DNA from: Bog-756 sp963835465
GTDB lineage: Bacteria > Actinomycetota > Acidimicrobiia > Acidimicrobiales > RAAP-2
Assembly (NCBI GenBank): GCA_963835465.1
Contig: CAWIFR010000005.1
Coordinates: 372,001-436,000, forward strand
Direction of reading: 5' to 3'
Length of the DNA stretch: 64,000 nucleotides
Part shown: positions 40,679 to 48,942 of the stretch, piece after piece
How positions within the stretch are numbered: position 1 is the first letter of the stretch
How the letters are laid out: the number at the start of each line of letters is the position of its first letter
Program-made: the position numbers and the translations under genes
Notes under the pieces: generated by a model
What the model was told of the DNA's origin: nothing
What the model saw: only the letters and a program-made list of their open reading frames with translations
Databases searched by the model: none

Positions 40679-41147
40679 CGGGCCCTCCCGTGCCGGTGGC
40701 GGGGCCGGCGAGGGCGAGCGGGCGCCACTTCCACACCACGTACTCGTGCGCCTCGTCCTCGTAGAGGGTGTCGAGGACCAGCTCGACCTCATCCCCCACG
40801 TGCAGGTCGTCCACGCTGACCCCGGGGACCACCTGGCCCATGACCACCATCTGCTCGGCGGCCAGCTCCACGGCGGCGATGGCGAAGGGCACATAGGGGT
40901 CGGCGGACACGTAGGGCTCGGGGGGCTGGTAGCCGGCGTTGGTGTACGACCAGACCTTGCCGGTCCGACTGAGCGGGGTCTCGGCGAACTCCTTGCCCTG
41001 GCAGTGCGGGTTCCGGCAGAAGTAGGTCTCCTTGGGGAAGGCGAAGTTCCCACAGGAGGTGCATCGGGTCCCGAGGAGGGTGGGAGCCCGGTCGTCGAGG
41101 GTGAACCACCCCTCGACGGCGGGGACGCGGGTCTTGGACGGGGGCAT
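40671..41147 (-). CDS. DUF35 (rubredoxin-like zinc ribbon plus OB fold) acyl-CoA-binding partner
   Basis: The 158-residue protein has the zinc ribbon LLGTRCTSCGNFAFPKETYF-CRNPHC (four Cys) at about 25-50 and an OB-fold at about 60-140 (GKVWSYTNAGYQPPEPYVSA, MVVMGQVVPGVSVDDLHVGD). DUF35 proteins form complexes with thiolase-like or hydratase proteins in steroid and lipid breakdown. The start is ATG at 41147. The eight-base overlap with the thiolase gene supports a complex. Confidence 0.87.
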   Translation of the reverse strand: MPPSKTRVPAVEGWFTLDDRAPTLLGTRCTSCGNFAFPKETYFCRNPHCQGKEFAETPLSRTGKVWSYTNAGYQPPEPYVSADPYVPFAIAAVELAAEQMVVMGQVVPGVSVDDLHVGDEVELVLDTLYEDEAHEYVVWKWRPLALAGPATGTGGPDA

Positions 41148-41205
41148 GCCCGGGATCCTAACGCCGGGTCAGATCGGCAGCCGGGGGGACGACGGGGCGC
41201 CCGGC

Positions 41206-42462
41206 CTACGACGCCGGTCCACCGAGTCCCCCCCGGCTCCGGGACTCGGCGATGCGGGCCTCGTCCCACCCGAGGAGGTCGCGCAGCACCTCCTCGGTGT
41301 GCTGGCCGACCGTCGGGGCGTGGAACGGAGCCGGCAGCTCCTCCCCCACGAACTTGAGGGGCGTGCCCAGTTGCTCGGCGCCCAGCTGCTCGACCGGGTA
41401 CCACGAGAAGCGGTCCTGGAACTGAGGGTCGTCGGCGATGGTCCTGGGTGAGTTGACCGGGGCCACCGGGAAGTTGGCGGCGGTCCCCGACTCGAGCCAC
41501 TCCTCGGCGGTGCGGGTCCGGAAGATGTCCCGCAACTCGGCCCGCAGCTCGAGGTTCCCCCGGGCGTGGTCGGCATACTTCGACCCCGGCCACCGCTCGA
41601 ACAGCTCGGTGCGGCCGACGAACGCACAGAAGTTCTTCCAGAAGGCCTGCTCCGAGGCCATGAACAGGACGTAGCGCCCGTCCTTGGCCTCGTAGACCTG
41701 GTAGCGGACGCCCTCCACCATGCCGGCGGTGCCCGGCTCGCGGCGCTCGTAGTCGTCGGCCTTGTTCCCGGTCACCTCGGACTCGGGTCGCTCGTAGGCC
41801 TTCCAGGTCTCGGACCGGTACCAGTCCATGGCCGCCGCGGCATCCGACTGGGCGATCTCGAGGAAGGAGCCCTCACCCGTGCCCTTGGCCCGGAGCACGG
41901 CGGCCAGGATGCCGAGCGCCCCGAAGAGCGGTCCGGCGTGGATGCCCATGGAGGCGTGCTCGGGAAGGTAGGCGAAGCCCTCGTCATTGACCTGGGGGGT
42001 GACGATGCCGGCCCACGTGTCGAAGGCCACGCCGTGAGCCGGGAGGTTCTGGTAGGGCCCGGTCATCCCGTAACCCGAGATGGTGCAGAAGACCAGCCCG
42101 GGGTTGATGACCTTCAGGTCGTCGTAGCCCACGCCCCGTCGGGCCAGGCCGCCGGGGCGCATGGCCTCCACCACCACGTCGGCGGTGGCGGCCAGGGCCT
42201 TGAAGGTGGCCACGTCCTCGTCGGTGCGCAGGTCCATGACGATGCTGCGCTTGCCCCGGTTGATGTGGAGGTGCATCAGGGAGACGCCTTCGACGATGGG
42301 CCAGGTCATCTCGCGGATGTAGTCGCCGGCGGGAGGCTCGACCTTGATGACCTCGGCGCCCAGGTCCACGAGCGGCATGGTGATGGCGGCCGGCCCGAGG
42401 GCCGAGCACTCGAGGATGCGGATCCCGTCGAGGGGGGCGGGGCGGTTGACATCGTTGGGCAT
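41206..42462 (-). CDS. CaiB/BaiF-type (family III) CoA transferase
   Basis: The 418-residue enzyme starts with the family pattern LDGIRILECSALGPAAITMP and DLGAEVIKVEPPAGDYIREM, followed by HLHINRGKRSIVMDLRTDED, DVVVEAMRPGGLARRGVGYD and CTISGYGMTGPYQNLPAHGV. The catalytic Asp is probably within the segment around residue 170. It likely activates an acid to its CoA ester for the thiolase block behind it, 58 bases downstream. A palindromic operator lies just upstream of its start. Confidence 0.9.
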   Translation of the reverse strand: MPNDVNRPAPLDGIRILECSALGPAAITMPLVDLGAEVIKVEPPAGDYIREMTWPIVEGVSLMHLHINRGKRSIVMDLRTDEDVATFKALAATADVVVEAMRPGGLARRGVGYDDLKVINPGLVFCTISGYGMTGPYQNLPAHGVAFDTWAGIVTPQVNDEGFAYLPEHASMGIHAGPLFGALGILAAVLRAKGTGEGSFLEIAQSDAAAAMDWYRSETWKAYERPESEVTGNKADDYERREPGTAGMVEGVRYQVYEAKDGRYVLFMASEQAFWKNFCAFVGRTELFERWPGSKYADHARGNLELRAELRDIFRTRTAEEWLESGTAANFPVAPVNSPRTIADDPQFQDRFSWYPVEQLGAEQLGTPLKFVGEELPAPFHAPTVGQHTEEVLRDLLGWDEARIAESRSRGGLGGPAS

Positions 42463-42475
42463 GGGGACGGAGTGT

Positions 42476-42494
42476 ATCTGACGGTCTGTCAGAT
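42476..42494. promoter_or_regulatory. Perfect inverted repeat, candidate TetR operator
   Basis: ATCTGAC-GGTCT-GTCAGAT is a perfect 7-base inverted repeat with a 5-base spacer, 14 bases upstream of the CoA-transferase start. Its form fits TetR-family operators of acyl-CoA catabolic genes. No TetR gene lies in the window, so the regulator would be encoded elsewhere. Confidence 0.6.
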
Positions 42495-42533
42495 CATGGG
42501 GGTCATGGCCCGGCCCGGATGCGCCCGCGGCGG

Positions 42534-43409
42534 TCAGCCGCCCGACCCGCGGAGGGAGGTCACGTCGAAGGCCCGCAGCGGATCATCGAGGGGAAGGATC
42601 ATCCTGGCCCCCACGTGCTGATGCTCGTCGGCCAGCAGGCGGACCACGGTCCCGTAGGCGGTGAAGCCCACGGCGTGATGGGCGAAGGCCATCGGGCCCT
42701 CGGTCACCTTGACCTCCACCACCCCGGTGCCCCCGAGCCCGAGGGCCGAGGTCTGCATCCGCTCCATGGCCGCCTCACGGGCCGCGTACATGGCCTCGGT
42801 GAAGTTGGTCAGCTCCACGTTGATGCCCTTCTGCTTCATGGCCGTGCCCATCGAGCGTCGGGGGGCGTAGACGAAGCTGGCCCCGGCGGCGAGACCCAAC
42901 GGGGTCCAGCCGGACCGGTGGAGCAGGGCGAAGTCGCGGCCGGACAGGTCCGAGACGAAGACCGGATCGGCAGAGCGCCCGTTCCAGTCCACCGGGCGCA
43001 CGGCCGTGCCCACCAGGGTCACGTCGATGTGGTGACGGTTGATCTCCCAGTCGACGTGGACCCCGACCACGCCCTGGGCGCCGGCCTTGGTGCACTCGGC
43101 GTGGATGCGTTCGGTGGCCCGGGCAAACGACCGGCTGTAGGCCGACGAGGCCCAGGTGATCTCCCCCTGTCCCCAATTCCAGACGCCGTAGGGGACCGAG
43201 TGCACCGACGTGCCGCCCACCAGTTCGACCGGCTCCCACCCGATGGAGTGGAGCACCAGCTCCTCGTCGATGGACAGGTCCGAGGTCATGCGGGCGGCCT
43301 GGGCGGGTGTGGGTCGGCCCAGCGCCTGGGTGGCCCGGAGCATCTCGGCCCGGAGGTCGACCGGCCCCGGAGTGGGCAGGCCCTCGTTGGCGGGGAGGAA
43401 GGCGGTCAC
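42534..43409 (-). CDS. Tandem YbjQ-like (heavy-metal-binding-type) domain protein, third of operon
   Basis: The 291-residue protein has two copies of a YbjQ/DUF74-like unit. Unit 1 (about 45-160) reads LSIDEELVLHSIGWEPVELV then AKGAQ-like KAGAQGVVGVHVDW and VTLVGTAVRPV. Unit 2 (about 165-275) reads LSGRDFALLHRSGWTPLGLA, NFTEAMYAAREAAMERMQTS, GTGVVEVKVTE and FTAYGTVVRLL. The GTG at 43409 overlaps the preceding stop, so the gene is the last in a coupled operon. YbjQ proteins are small pentamer-forming proteins of unclear role; no Cys/His metal site is obvious here. Confidence 0.7.
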   Translation of the reverse strand: MTAFLPANEGLPTPGPVDLRAEMLRATQALGRPTPAQAARMTSDLSIDEELVLHSIGWEPVELVGGTSVHSVPYGVWNWGQGEITWASSAYSRSFARATERIHAECTKAGAQGVVGVHVDWEINRHHIDVTLVGTAVRPVDWNGRSADPVFVSDLSGRDFALLHRSGWTPLGLAAGASFVYAPRRSMGTAMKQKGINVELTNFTEAMYAAREAAMERMQTSALGLGGTGVVEVKVTEGPMAFAHHAVGFTAYGTVVRLLADEHQHVGARMILPLDDPLRAFDVTSLRGSGG

Positions 43410-44314
43410 AGCAGGCGCACCGTGGGGACCGGTGGGGGCATGGGGTCGAACTCCTTGAACCGGCGGACCCGGTTGCCCCGAAGGACGCACTGCAGCTCGG
43501 CGTCGCCCTGGCCGAGCTCACGGGTCGTGGTGGTGAGGGCCGCCCCGTGGAGGGAGTCGTGCTCCAACAGGTCCTGCACCCGTCGACGGGCCAGGCGGCG
43601 CACCACGGTGTGGGCCTTGACCGTCTGGTCGATCTCGGAGCCGGGCTGGGCTGCGGAGTAGATGGAGTTGGTCCCCTCGGTGAGGTTCTCGGTGACGCAG
43701 TTGGCCCACACCCTCACCGAGGCCACCGAGGCGGCGATGGAGACCGGGGCGTAGCCGGCCTCCACCAGCTTGGCCAGGCGCTGGCCGGCCAGGTAGGTGG
43801 TCCAGGGCGTGCTCCCCGGCGGCGGCTCTCCGTCGGCCACCCGCACCGCGGTGCCCTGGACCTTGAACTCGAGGACACCCATGTCGGCCAGGGGGTAGCT
43901 GGTGTCCACCACGCCGACCACGCCGTGGGCACCGGCCTCGGCCGCCTCCTCGGTCATGCGGGAGTAGGCGGAGGTGAACCCTTGCGTCCAGGCGTCCTCC
44001 ACCCAGGTCTGCTCGTAGTTCTGCCCCCAGTAGCGGTGCTCGGCCGACACCATGCCGTGGGGGCACTGGTAGCTCTCGGCATAGCCGCCGGCGGTCCCGG
44101 GCTGGGGCCCGTAGCCGCCGAGGCCGAACCCCATCCCGCCTCCCATCCCGTAGAACTGCCACTGCATCACACAGAAGCCCTGGACGAACCCGACCGGTTC
44201 GAGGCCCAGCTGCAGGCAGGCGGCGAAGTCCGGGACGGTCAGCCCCGAGGTGAAGGCCCCGCCGGCGAAGCGGCGTACCGCGGCCTCGGGGAGGTCAGCG
44301 GGGACCTCGGCCAT
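43406..44314 (-). CDS. Tandem YbjQ-like domain protein with a Gly/Tyr-rich insert, second of operon
   Basis: The 302-residue protein is a divergent paralogue. Unit 1 includes LTVPDFAACLQLGLEPVGFV, a Gly/Met/Phe-rich insert with FYGMGGGMGFGLGGYG and YQCPHGM, then MTEEAAEAGAHGVVGVVDTS and FKVQGTAVRVADG. Unit 2 is worn: LAGQRLAKLVEAGYAPVSIA and YSAAQPGSEIDQTVKAHTVV. The ATG at 44314 overlaps the previous stop as TGATG. The insert carries Cys, His and Met residues that could bind metal, which is inference. Confidence 0.68.
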   Translation of the reverse strand: MAEVPADLPEAAVRRFAGGAFTSGLTVPDFAACLQLGLEPVGFVQGFCVMQWQFYGMGGGMGFGLGGYGPQPGTAGGYAESYQCPHGMVSAEHRYWGQNYEQTWVEDAWTQGFTSAYSRMTEEAAEAGAHGVVGVVDTSYPLADMGVLEFKVQGTAVRVADGEPPPGSTPWTTYLAGQRLAKLVEAGYAPVSIAASVASVRVWANCVTENLTEGTNSIYSAAQPGSEIDQTVKAHTVVRRLARRRVQDLLEHDSLHGAALTTTTRELGQGDAELQCVLRGNRVRRFKEFDPMPPPVPTVRLL

Positions 44315-45129
44315 CAGTTGTCCAGAGAGATGATGGTGGTTGGTGTGGGCAGCGTGACCTCGCCGGTGGTCTTGACCACGGCGGTGCCCAGCGAGAGGAA
44401 CTCGATGGTGTGACTGCCCCACTGGTGTGACTTCTCCTCCAGCCGGACCCCGACGATCCCCGAGGCGCCCAGCTCGTTCGCCTCGTCCTGCATGCGGGTC
44501 ATGGCCAGCTCCCGGGCCTCGTAGAGCGCCTGTGTGAAGTTGGGGAGTTCGACGTTCTTGCCGGCCGAGCCCATGGTGGCCCCGAGGCCGCGGTGGGCGA
44601 TGTGGTACACGCAGGTGCCCATGACCAGGCCCTGGGGGATGTGACCGGTCTGCATCAGGGTCCAGAAGTCCTGGCCGGAGAGGTCGGAGGTGAAGGGCTT
44701 TCCCAGCTTGTTCCGATGCGAGACCCCGTTCTCGGCTTTCACCGCGGTGCCCACGGCGATGAACTCGGCGGCGTCCTTGCCCCACTCGTAGTAGTTCACA
44801 TCGAGGCGGACTCCCACGACGCCGTCCGCCCCGAGCTCGGCGGCTTCCTCCTCCATCCGGGTCATGGCCAGCTCCCGGGCGTTGTACATGGCTTCGGTGA
44901 GCTTGGTCAGCTCCTGGGACTGGCCCCACTTCCGGGTCTGGATGCCGGTGTGGTAGATCGACGAGCCCATCACGAAGCCCAGGGGATGGAAGCCCACCTC
45001 TTTGATGAGGAGGAACTCGTTGACCGAGAGGTCGGAGGTGAACAGGCCGTTCTCCAGCTCGGCCAGGCGCCGACTGGCCCCTTCGGGAAGGTCCTGGGGA
45101 AGTCCGCCGGTGTCGCTGGTGTCGCTCAT
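44314..45129 (-). CDS. Tandem YbjQ-like domain protein, first of three paralogues
   Basis: The 271-residue protein is the clearest duplicate. Unit 1: LSVNEFLLIKEVGFHPLGFV, TEAMYNARELAMTRMEEEAA, ELGADGVVGVRLDVNYYEWG, FIAVGTAVKAENG. Unit 2: LSGQDFWTLMQTGHIPQGLV, TQALYEARELAMTRMQDEAN, ELGASGIVGVRLEEKSHQWG, FLSLGTAVVKTTG. The near-identical helices show a recent internal duplication. It is coupled by four-base overlaps to its neighbours. It has no signal peptide and is probably cytoplasmic. Confidence 0.75.
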   Translation of the reverse strand: MSDTSDTGGLPQDLPEGASRRLAELENGLFTSDLSVNEFLLIKEVGFHPLGFVMGSSIYHTGIQTRKWGQSQELTKLTEAMYNARELAMTRMEEEAAELGADGVVGVRLDVNYYEWGKDAAEFIAVGTAVKAENGVSHRNKLGKPFTSDLSGQDFWTLMQTGHIPQGLVMGTCVYHIAHRGLGATMGSAGKNVELPNFTQALYEARELAMTRMQDEANELGASGIVGVRLEEKSHQWGSHTIEFLSLGTAVVKTTGEVTLPTPTTIISLDN

Positions 45130-45539
45130 GTGGTGCCTCCGATGACCATGTTCTCGAGGGCCAGGCGCACGGCCTGGCTGTTGGCGGCTTCAGCCTTCAG
45201 CACGGTCAGCAGGCGGTTGAGCCAGGTGTCCACATCCACCTTCTCGCTACGGATACGGATGCCCCCCGAGGTGTGCCCGATGGTGCAACGGAGCGAGGCG
45301 CCATCGACGACGGCATCGAACTGGTCGTCACCCATGACGATGGACAGGGACCTGATCTCGTCGGACTTCCGGAACCGGCCCGCCCGCTCCACCTTCAGCC
45401 GGGGGCCGAGTGCATCGGCCAGCTGGTCGGTCAGCACCTTCACCAGGATGCGCACATCGGAGCCGTCGGCCCGGAGGGCCGCCGCCGCCAGCTCGAGGTC
45501 GAACGACCCGTCCCCGTCTGACTGGTCCGCGATGCTCAT
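45126..45539 (-). CDS. Hypothetical protein, first gene of the YbjQ-domain operon
   Basis: The 137-residue acidic protein starts MSIADQSDGDGSFDLELAAA. The segment ILVKVLTDQLADALGPRLKV precedes a beta-rich part (SDEIRSLSIVMGDDQFDAVV, LRCTIGHTSGGIRIRSEKVD) and a helical end (TWLNRLLTVLKAEAANSQAV). I do not recognise a family. Its stop overlaps the start of the first YbjQ-type gene (ATGA), so it belongs to the same translational unit and probably to the same complex or process. Confidence 0.6.
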   Translation of the reverse strand: MSIADQSDGDGSFDLELAAAALRADGSDVRILVKVLTDQLADALGPRLKVERAGRFRKSDEIRSLSIVMGDDQFDAVVDGASLRCTIGHTSGGIRIRSEKVDVDTWLNRLLTVLKAEAANSQAVRLALENMVIGGTT

Positions 45540-45923
45540 CGTTCGAACCCTACCGCTGACCTCCCGCCGCGCGTCCGGCAGGGCTGCCGACTTCAGGTCC
45601 CGGACCAGGGACGGGGTTGAGCTGTCCCGAGCGCGGAAGGGGAGGCAGGCGGCCGTGAATTGCCTCGGGATCGCGGGTCACAGTGAGTTCGGGAGGCATG
45701 TTTGCCGACGTCCGGAGAGGCTAGGACAAGCCTCTCTCCACCGATGCAAGGATCGATCCAAAGCTGTTGCGGTGTCGTGCCTGCCATTTCGGCTCATGGA
45801 GCTGCGGACTTGGGCAGGAGAAGGCGTCGACTCGGCCCCTTGGAGGCGCCCTGCCGGTGACCGCTATGCGTCGGTTAGAGTGAGACGCTGCTTCGGCGAC
45901 CTGATCGTCCGAGGTTCAACCTG
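45540..45923. other. Intergenic region before tRNA-Arg
   Basis: About 380 bases with no convincing gene. It must hold the promoter of the YbjQ-domain operon at its left end and that of tRNA-Arg at its right end, where TTAGAGT near 45874-45880 is -10-like. Confidence 0.35.
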
Positions 45924-45997
45924 GCGCTCGTAGCTCAACGGATTAGAGCATCTGACTACGGATCAGAAGGTTGGGGGTTCGAATCCCTCCGAGCGCA
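45924..45997 (+). tRNA. tRNA-Arg (ACG)
   Basis: Acceptor GCGCTCG pairs with CGAGCGC, the D-arm is GCTCAACGGATTAGAGC, the anticodon stem-loop TCTGA-CTACGGA-TCAGA gives ACG, and the T loop is TTCGAAT. A73 follows, with no encoded CCA. An integrase gene lies about 150 bases downstream, so its 3' end may be an integration site. Confidence 0.96.
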
Positions 45998-46051
45998 CTC
46001 GAATTTCCAGGCGTTGTACCTGGTCAGAGGCCTGAACTCGGCGCCTGCCCA

Positions 46052-46079
46052 AAGTAGGGATCCACCGGTGACCCTACTT
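46052..46079. repeat. Large palindrome between tRNA-Arg and the integrase
   Basis: AAGTAGGG (46052-46059) and CCCTACTT (46072-46079) are perfectly inverted around the central palindrome CACCGGTG (46063-46070). A further TGACCCTA copy follows at 46081-46088 region. A smaller CCAGG/CCTGG repeat lies at 46007-46023. Such sites beside an integrase may be recombinase arm sites, an operator or a terminator. Confidence 0.5.
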
Positions 46080-46143
46080 ATGACCCTATTTTTGGCTCGA
46101 TGGGCGCCTGGGCGAGGGATCACTGCGGGAGAAGCGGCCCGGC

Positions 46144-47284
46144 GTGTTCGAGATCCGTGTCGCCGTGGGTGTCGACCCGGTCTCCGGCCGGACCGTCCAG
46201 CGCTCCTTCTGGTTCCACGGAGCATTGGAGGACGCCGAGGAGCGCCGTCGGGAGTTGGCCGCCCAGTTCGCCGAGTACCGATCCATCCGGCGAGCCGCCC
46301 CGTTCCTGACCGTCGGGGAGTTGCTCGAGCGGTGGCTGTGTGCCCAGCACGACTGGCGACCGGCGACCTGGACCGGGGTCCGTTCGAACGTCAAGGCCCT
46401 CAGTGCCGACCCGATCGCTGGACGGCGGGTGGCCACCCTGCGCCCGGAGGTCGTGCGGGTGACCATGGCTCGATGGCGGGAGTCCGGGGGCCGGGGTGTC
46501 GGTGGTCTCGGGCCGCTTCCGGGTGCTGCGCTCCGCTGTCGGTTGGGCCCAGTCCGAATCGATCATCGACCGGAACCCGCTCCGGGACATGCGGGGTCCT
46601 CCACGACCGGGCACCCGCATGCACGTCCAGAAGCAGGACGTCCTCGCCCTGCTCCGCATGTCGGAGGTGTTGGTGGGAAAGGCCGAGGCGTCGTTCGACG
46701 GCTCGGTGGGCTCGCGGAAATCACTCCACAAGGCCGAGCAGGTCCGACTGCTGACGCGACTGGCGGCCGATTCGGGGGCCCGCCGGGGTGAAATGGCGGC
46801 GCTTAAGTTCAGCGATCTGGACGGCAGGGTGCTCACCATCGAGCGGGGGGTCTCCGGGGAACAGATCGGTCCGACCAAGACCAAGCGGATCCGGCGGCTC
46901 ACCCTCGGTCGGACGACCGTCGAGCTGTGGCGGACCAGCGAGGAGACCTGGTGTCGACGAGCAGCGGGTGTTCCATTCGGCGAGTGGGTCTTCTCTCGGG
47001 ACATCGACCACCAGAGGCGCCTCACGGCTGGTGCCATGGGGCACTGGTTTGCCGAGTTGTGTGCGGAGGCCGACCTGGTCGGGGTCAGCCTCCACCGGCT
47101 GCGGCATTCTGTGGCCACCTTCCTGGTCGGACGGGGTGAACTGCTCCGGGCCCAACACCGGCTCGGTCATCGTGATCCGTCGACGACGCTGCGGAACTAC
47201 GCCCACGCCCTTCCCTTGGAGGATGGGGAGGTGGCTGACGACATCGACACCATGCTCGGTGCTTCGCCGTTCGTTCAGCAATGA
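46144..47284 (+). CDS. Tyrosine recombinase/integrase (one frameshift)
   Basis: This is a phage- or element-type integrase. The first part has the beta-rich N-terminal arm-binding region FEIRVAVGVDPVSGRTVQRS and the SAM-like core-binding domain (FLTVGELLERWLCAQHDWRP). One extra G in the G run near 46493 shifts the frame; removing it gives 380 codons. The catalytic domain shows Arg in DSGARRGEMAALKFSDLD, HRLRHSVATFLVGRG, LGHRDPSTTLRNYAHALPLE with the Tyr nucleophile. Protein-like sequence (LGEGSLREKRPGVFEIRVA) reaches upstream of GTG 46144 to about 46105, so the real start is uncertain. It lies next to tRNA-Arg, the usual place for such enzymes. Confidence 0.88.
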
Positions 47285-47414
47285 TCTCGGCAAAGGGCTG
47301 AGCACTGGGCGATCCTGAGCAACCCCCAGGTCAAAGGGGTGGCGACAGAGGATGGCCCATGTCTCGGACACCCAGGCCGTGGGCAACCCACCATCCGGCG
47401 CGCGTTGGGATGGG

Positions 47415-48375
47415 TCAACTCCAGGATCGATGGAATCGGCCGAGTGCCACTTCGGCCTCGGCCGTCAGGGCACTCACCAGTTCACCGGCCGAGGACATTT
47501 CCGTGATCAAATCGATTCCCTCCCCCGCCCAGATCGGGACAACACCGGGATCAGCATTGGCAGCTGCCACCTCGTACGCGTCCAGAGCCGTATCATCCTC
47601 TCGCAGCTCATCCTCCTTGTGTCGCCAACGGTCAAGGAAGTCGTTGCTCAGCGTGCGAGCCGTGTAGCGGTGAGGCCATGAAGAGCGCCGTGCGATGTCG
47701 AGCACCCTGCTCCGCTCGGTGTCGCCACCGCTCCCTTCGAGGATCGCCGTGGTGACCGACAAAGGAACGAGCGCCTCGGAACTGGCCTCGAATCGGGTAC
47801 CGATCAGGGCCCCGGCCGCCCCAAGAACGAGGGCGGCGGCCAGGCCACGGCCGTCTGCAATGCCGCCCGCGGCCAGCACGGGTGTCGGGGCAACCAGATC
47901 AACGACGGCTGGTACGAACGGCAGCGTGGCTCGTCGGCCGCCGTGGCCGCCTGCCTCGGAACCCTGAGCCACGATCACGTCGGCTCCGACGTCGAGTGCC
48001 TGGCGGGCCTCAACCAGGTCGGTCACCTGGATGATCAATGTGGAGTTCGAGCTGTGGACAGCGTCGGCGAAGGGGCTCGGGTCGCCGAACGACAGCATGA
48101 TCGCGCTCGGTTCGTATTCCAGGGTCCACTGAAGTGTCTCGAGTTCGAGGGCCCAGCTCAGGAATCCGACTCCCCAAGGCCGGTCGGTGGATCCGGCCGC
48201 GATCCCCAGCTCCTGGCTCAACCAGCTTCGATCAGCACTTCCACCGCCGATCAGGCCCAGGCCGCCACCGTTGGACACTGCCGCGGCCAGTGCCCCCTAC
48301 CACCTCATCCATCGGCGCCAATGCGACGGGGTGGATCACCGAGACGAGCTCCGTGAACGCCGTCCTCAATGTCAC
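47415..48375 (-). CDS. Nitronate monooxygenase / 2-nitropropane dioxygenase-like (one frameshift)
   Basis: This FMN TIM-barrel enzyme oxidises nitronates. The start GTG at 48375 gives LRTAFTELVSVIHPVALAPM; one extra base near 48292-48300 precedes VSNGGGLGLIGGG, and removal gives 320 codons. The FMN-binding segments are DVIVAQGSEAGGHGGRRATL, with the catalytic-site His, and TPVLAAGGIADGRGLAAAL. It follows a truncated-hemoglobin gene on the same strand by 34 bases, so a role in handling nitro or nitric-oxide-derived compounds fits, as inference. Confidence 0.85.
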
Positions 48376-48409
48376 GGACACATCTTCCCGCAATCGGCGA
48401 GAGCCGGCG

Positions 48410-48841
48410 TCACCGTGCGGCCCCGTTCGACGGCGTCCAGGTGACATCCATCAGTCTCCGTGCCAGCGTCTTGCCGATCCGCGCCGCATGCTCCTTGGCC
48501 TGGTCGGCGAGAGGGCCGGTCCATCGTGCGTCAATGCTCTCCGTCCACAGCCCGTACCAGCGGTCGAAGTGTTCGATCCGGAGCGGTTCGAGGTCGTGCA
48601 CGTGTTGATGGGCTTCGATGATGGACCCCACGTAACCGGGCTGGCGGAGCAGGACGCGGCACCAGTAGTCGATGAGCTTGGGGATGTGAAGTGCCCAATC
48701 GACCTCCGCTACCTCACCGAAGACCGGCTCGAGCAGTTCATCGAACACAATCTCGCGGTAGAAGCCGACGACCAGGTCGTGGATATCCGCCCGGGATTCG
48801 AGATCGTGATTTTGACGCACCACTGGTCCGGCGGGAGTCAT
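48410..48841 (-). CDS. Truncated hemoglobin, group III-like
   Basis: The 143-residue globin begins MTPAGPVVRQNHDLESRADI, then has the B-helix-type segment LVVGFYREIVFDELLEPVFG, and the proximal His in LRIEHFDRWYGLWTESIDAR. IPKLIDYWCRVLLRQPGYVG also fits. Group III globins bind oxygen or nitric oxide. The upstream MarR-type gene and downstream nitronate monooxygenase on the same strand make a probable operon. An open frame continues upstream of 48841 but without globin character. Confidence 0.82.
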   Translation of the reverse strand: MTPAGPVVRQNHDLESRADIHDLVVGFYREIVFDELLEPVFGEVAEVDWALHIPKLIDYWCRVLLRQPGYVGSIIEAHQHVHDLEPLRIEHFDRWYGLWTESIDARWTGPLADQAKEHAARIGKTLARRLMDVTWTPSNGAAR

Positions 48842-48942
48842 CGAATCAGTGGATCGACGCACACGGAGTGGGCGCTTCGAATACAGCTGATCGGAGATGA
48901 GCCCGCTGACCGGCTCGGCTAAGCCCGAGGGCAACGTGAACT

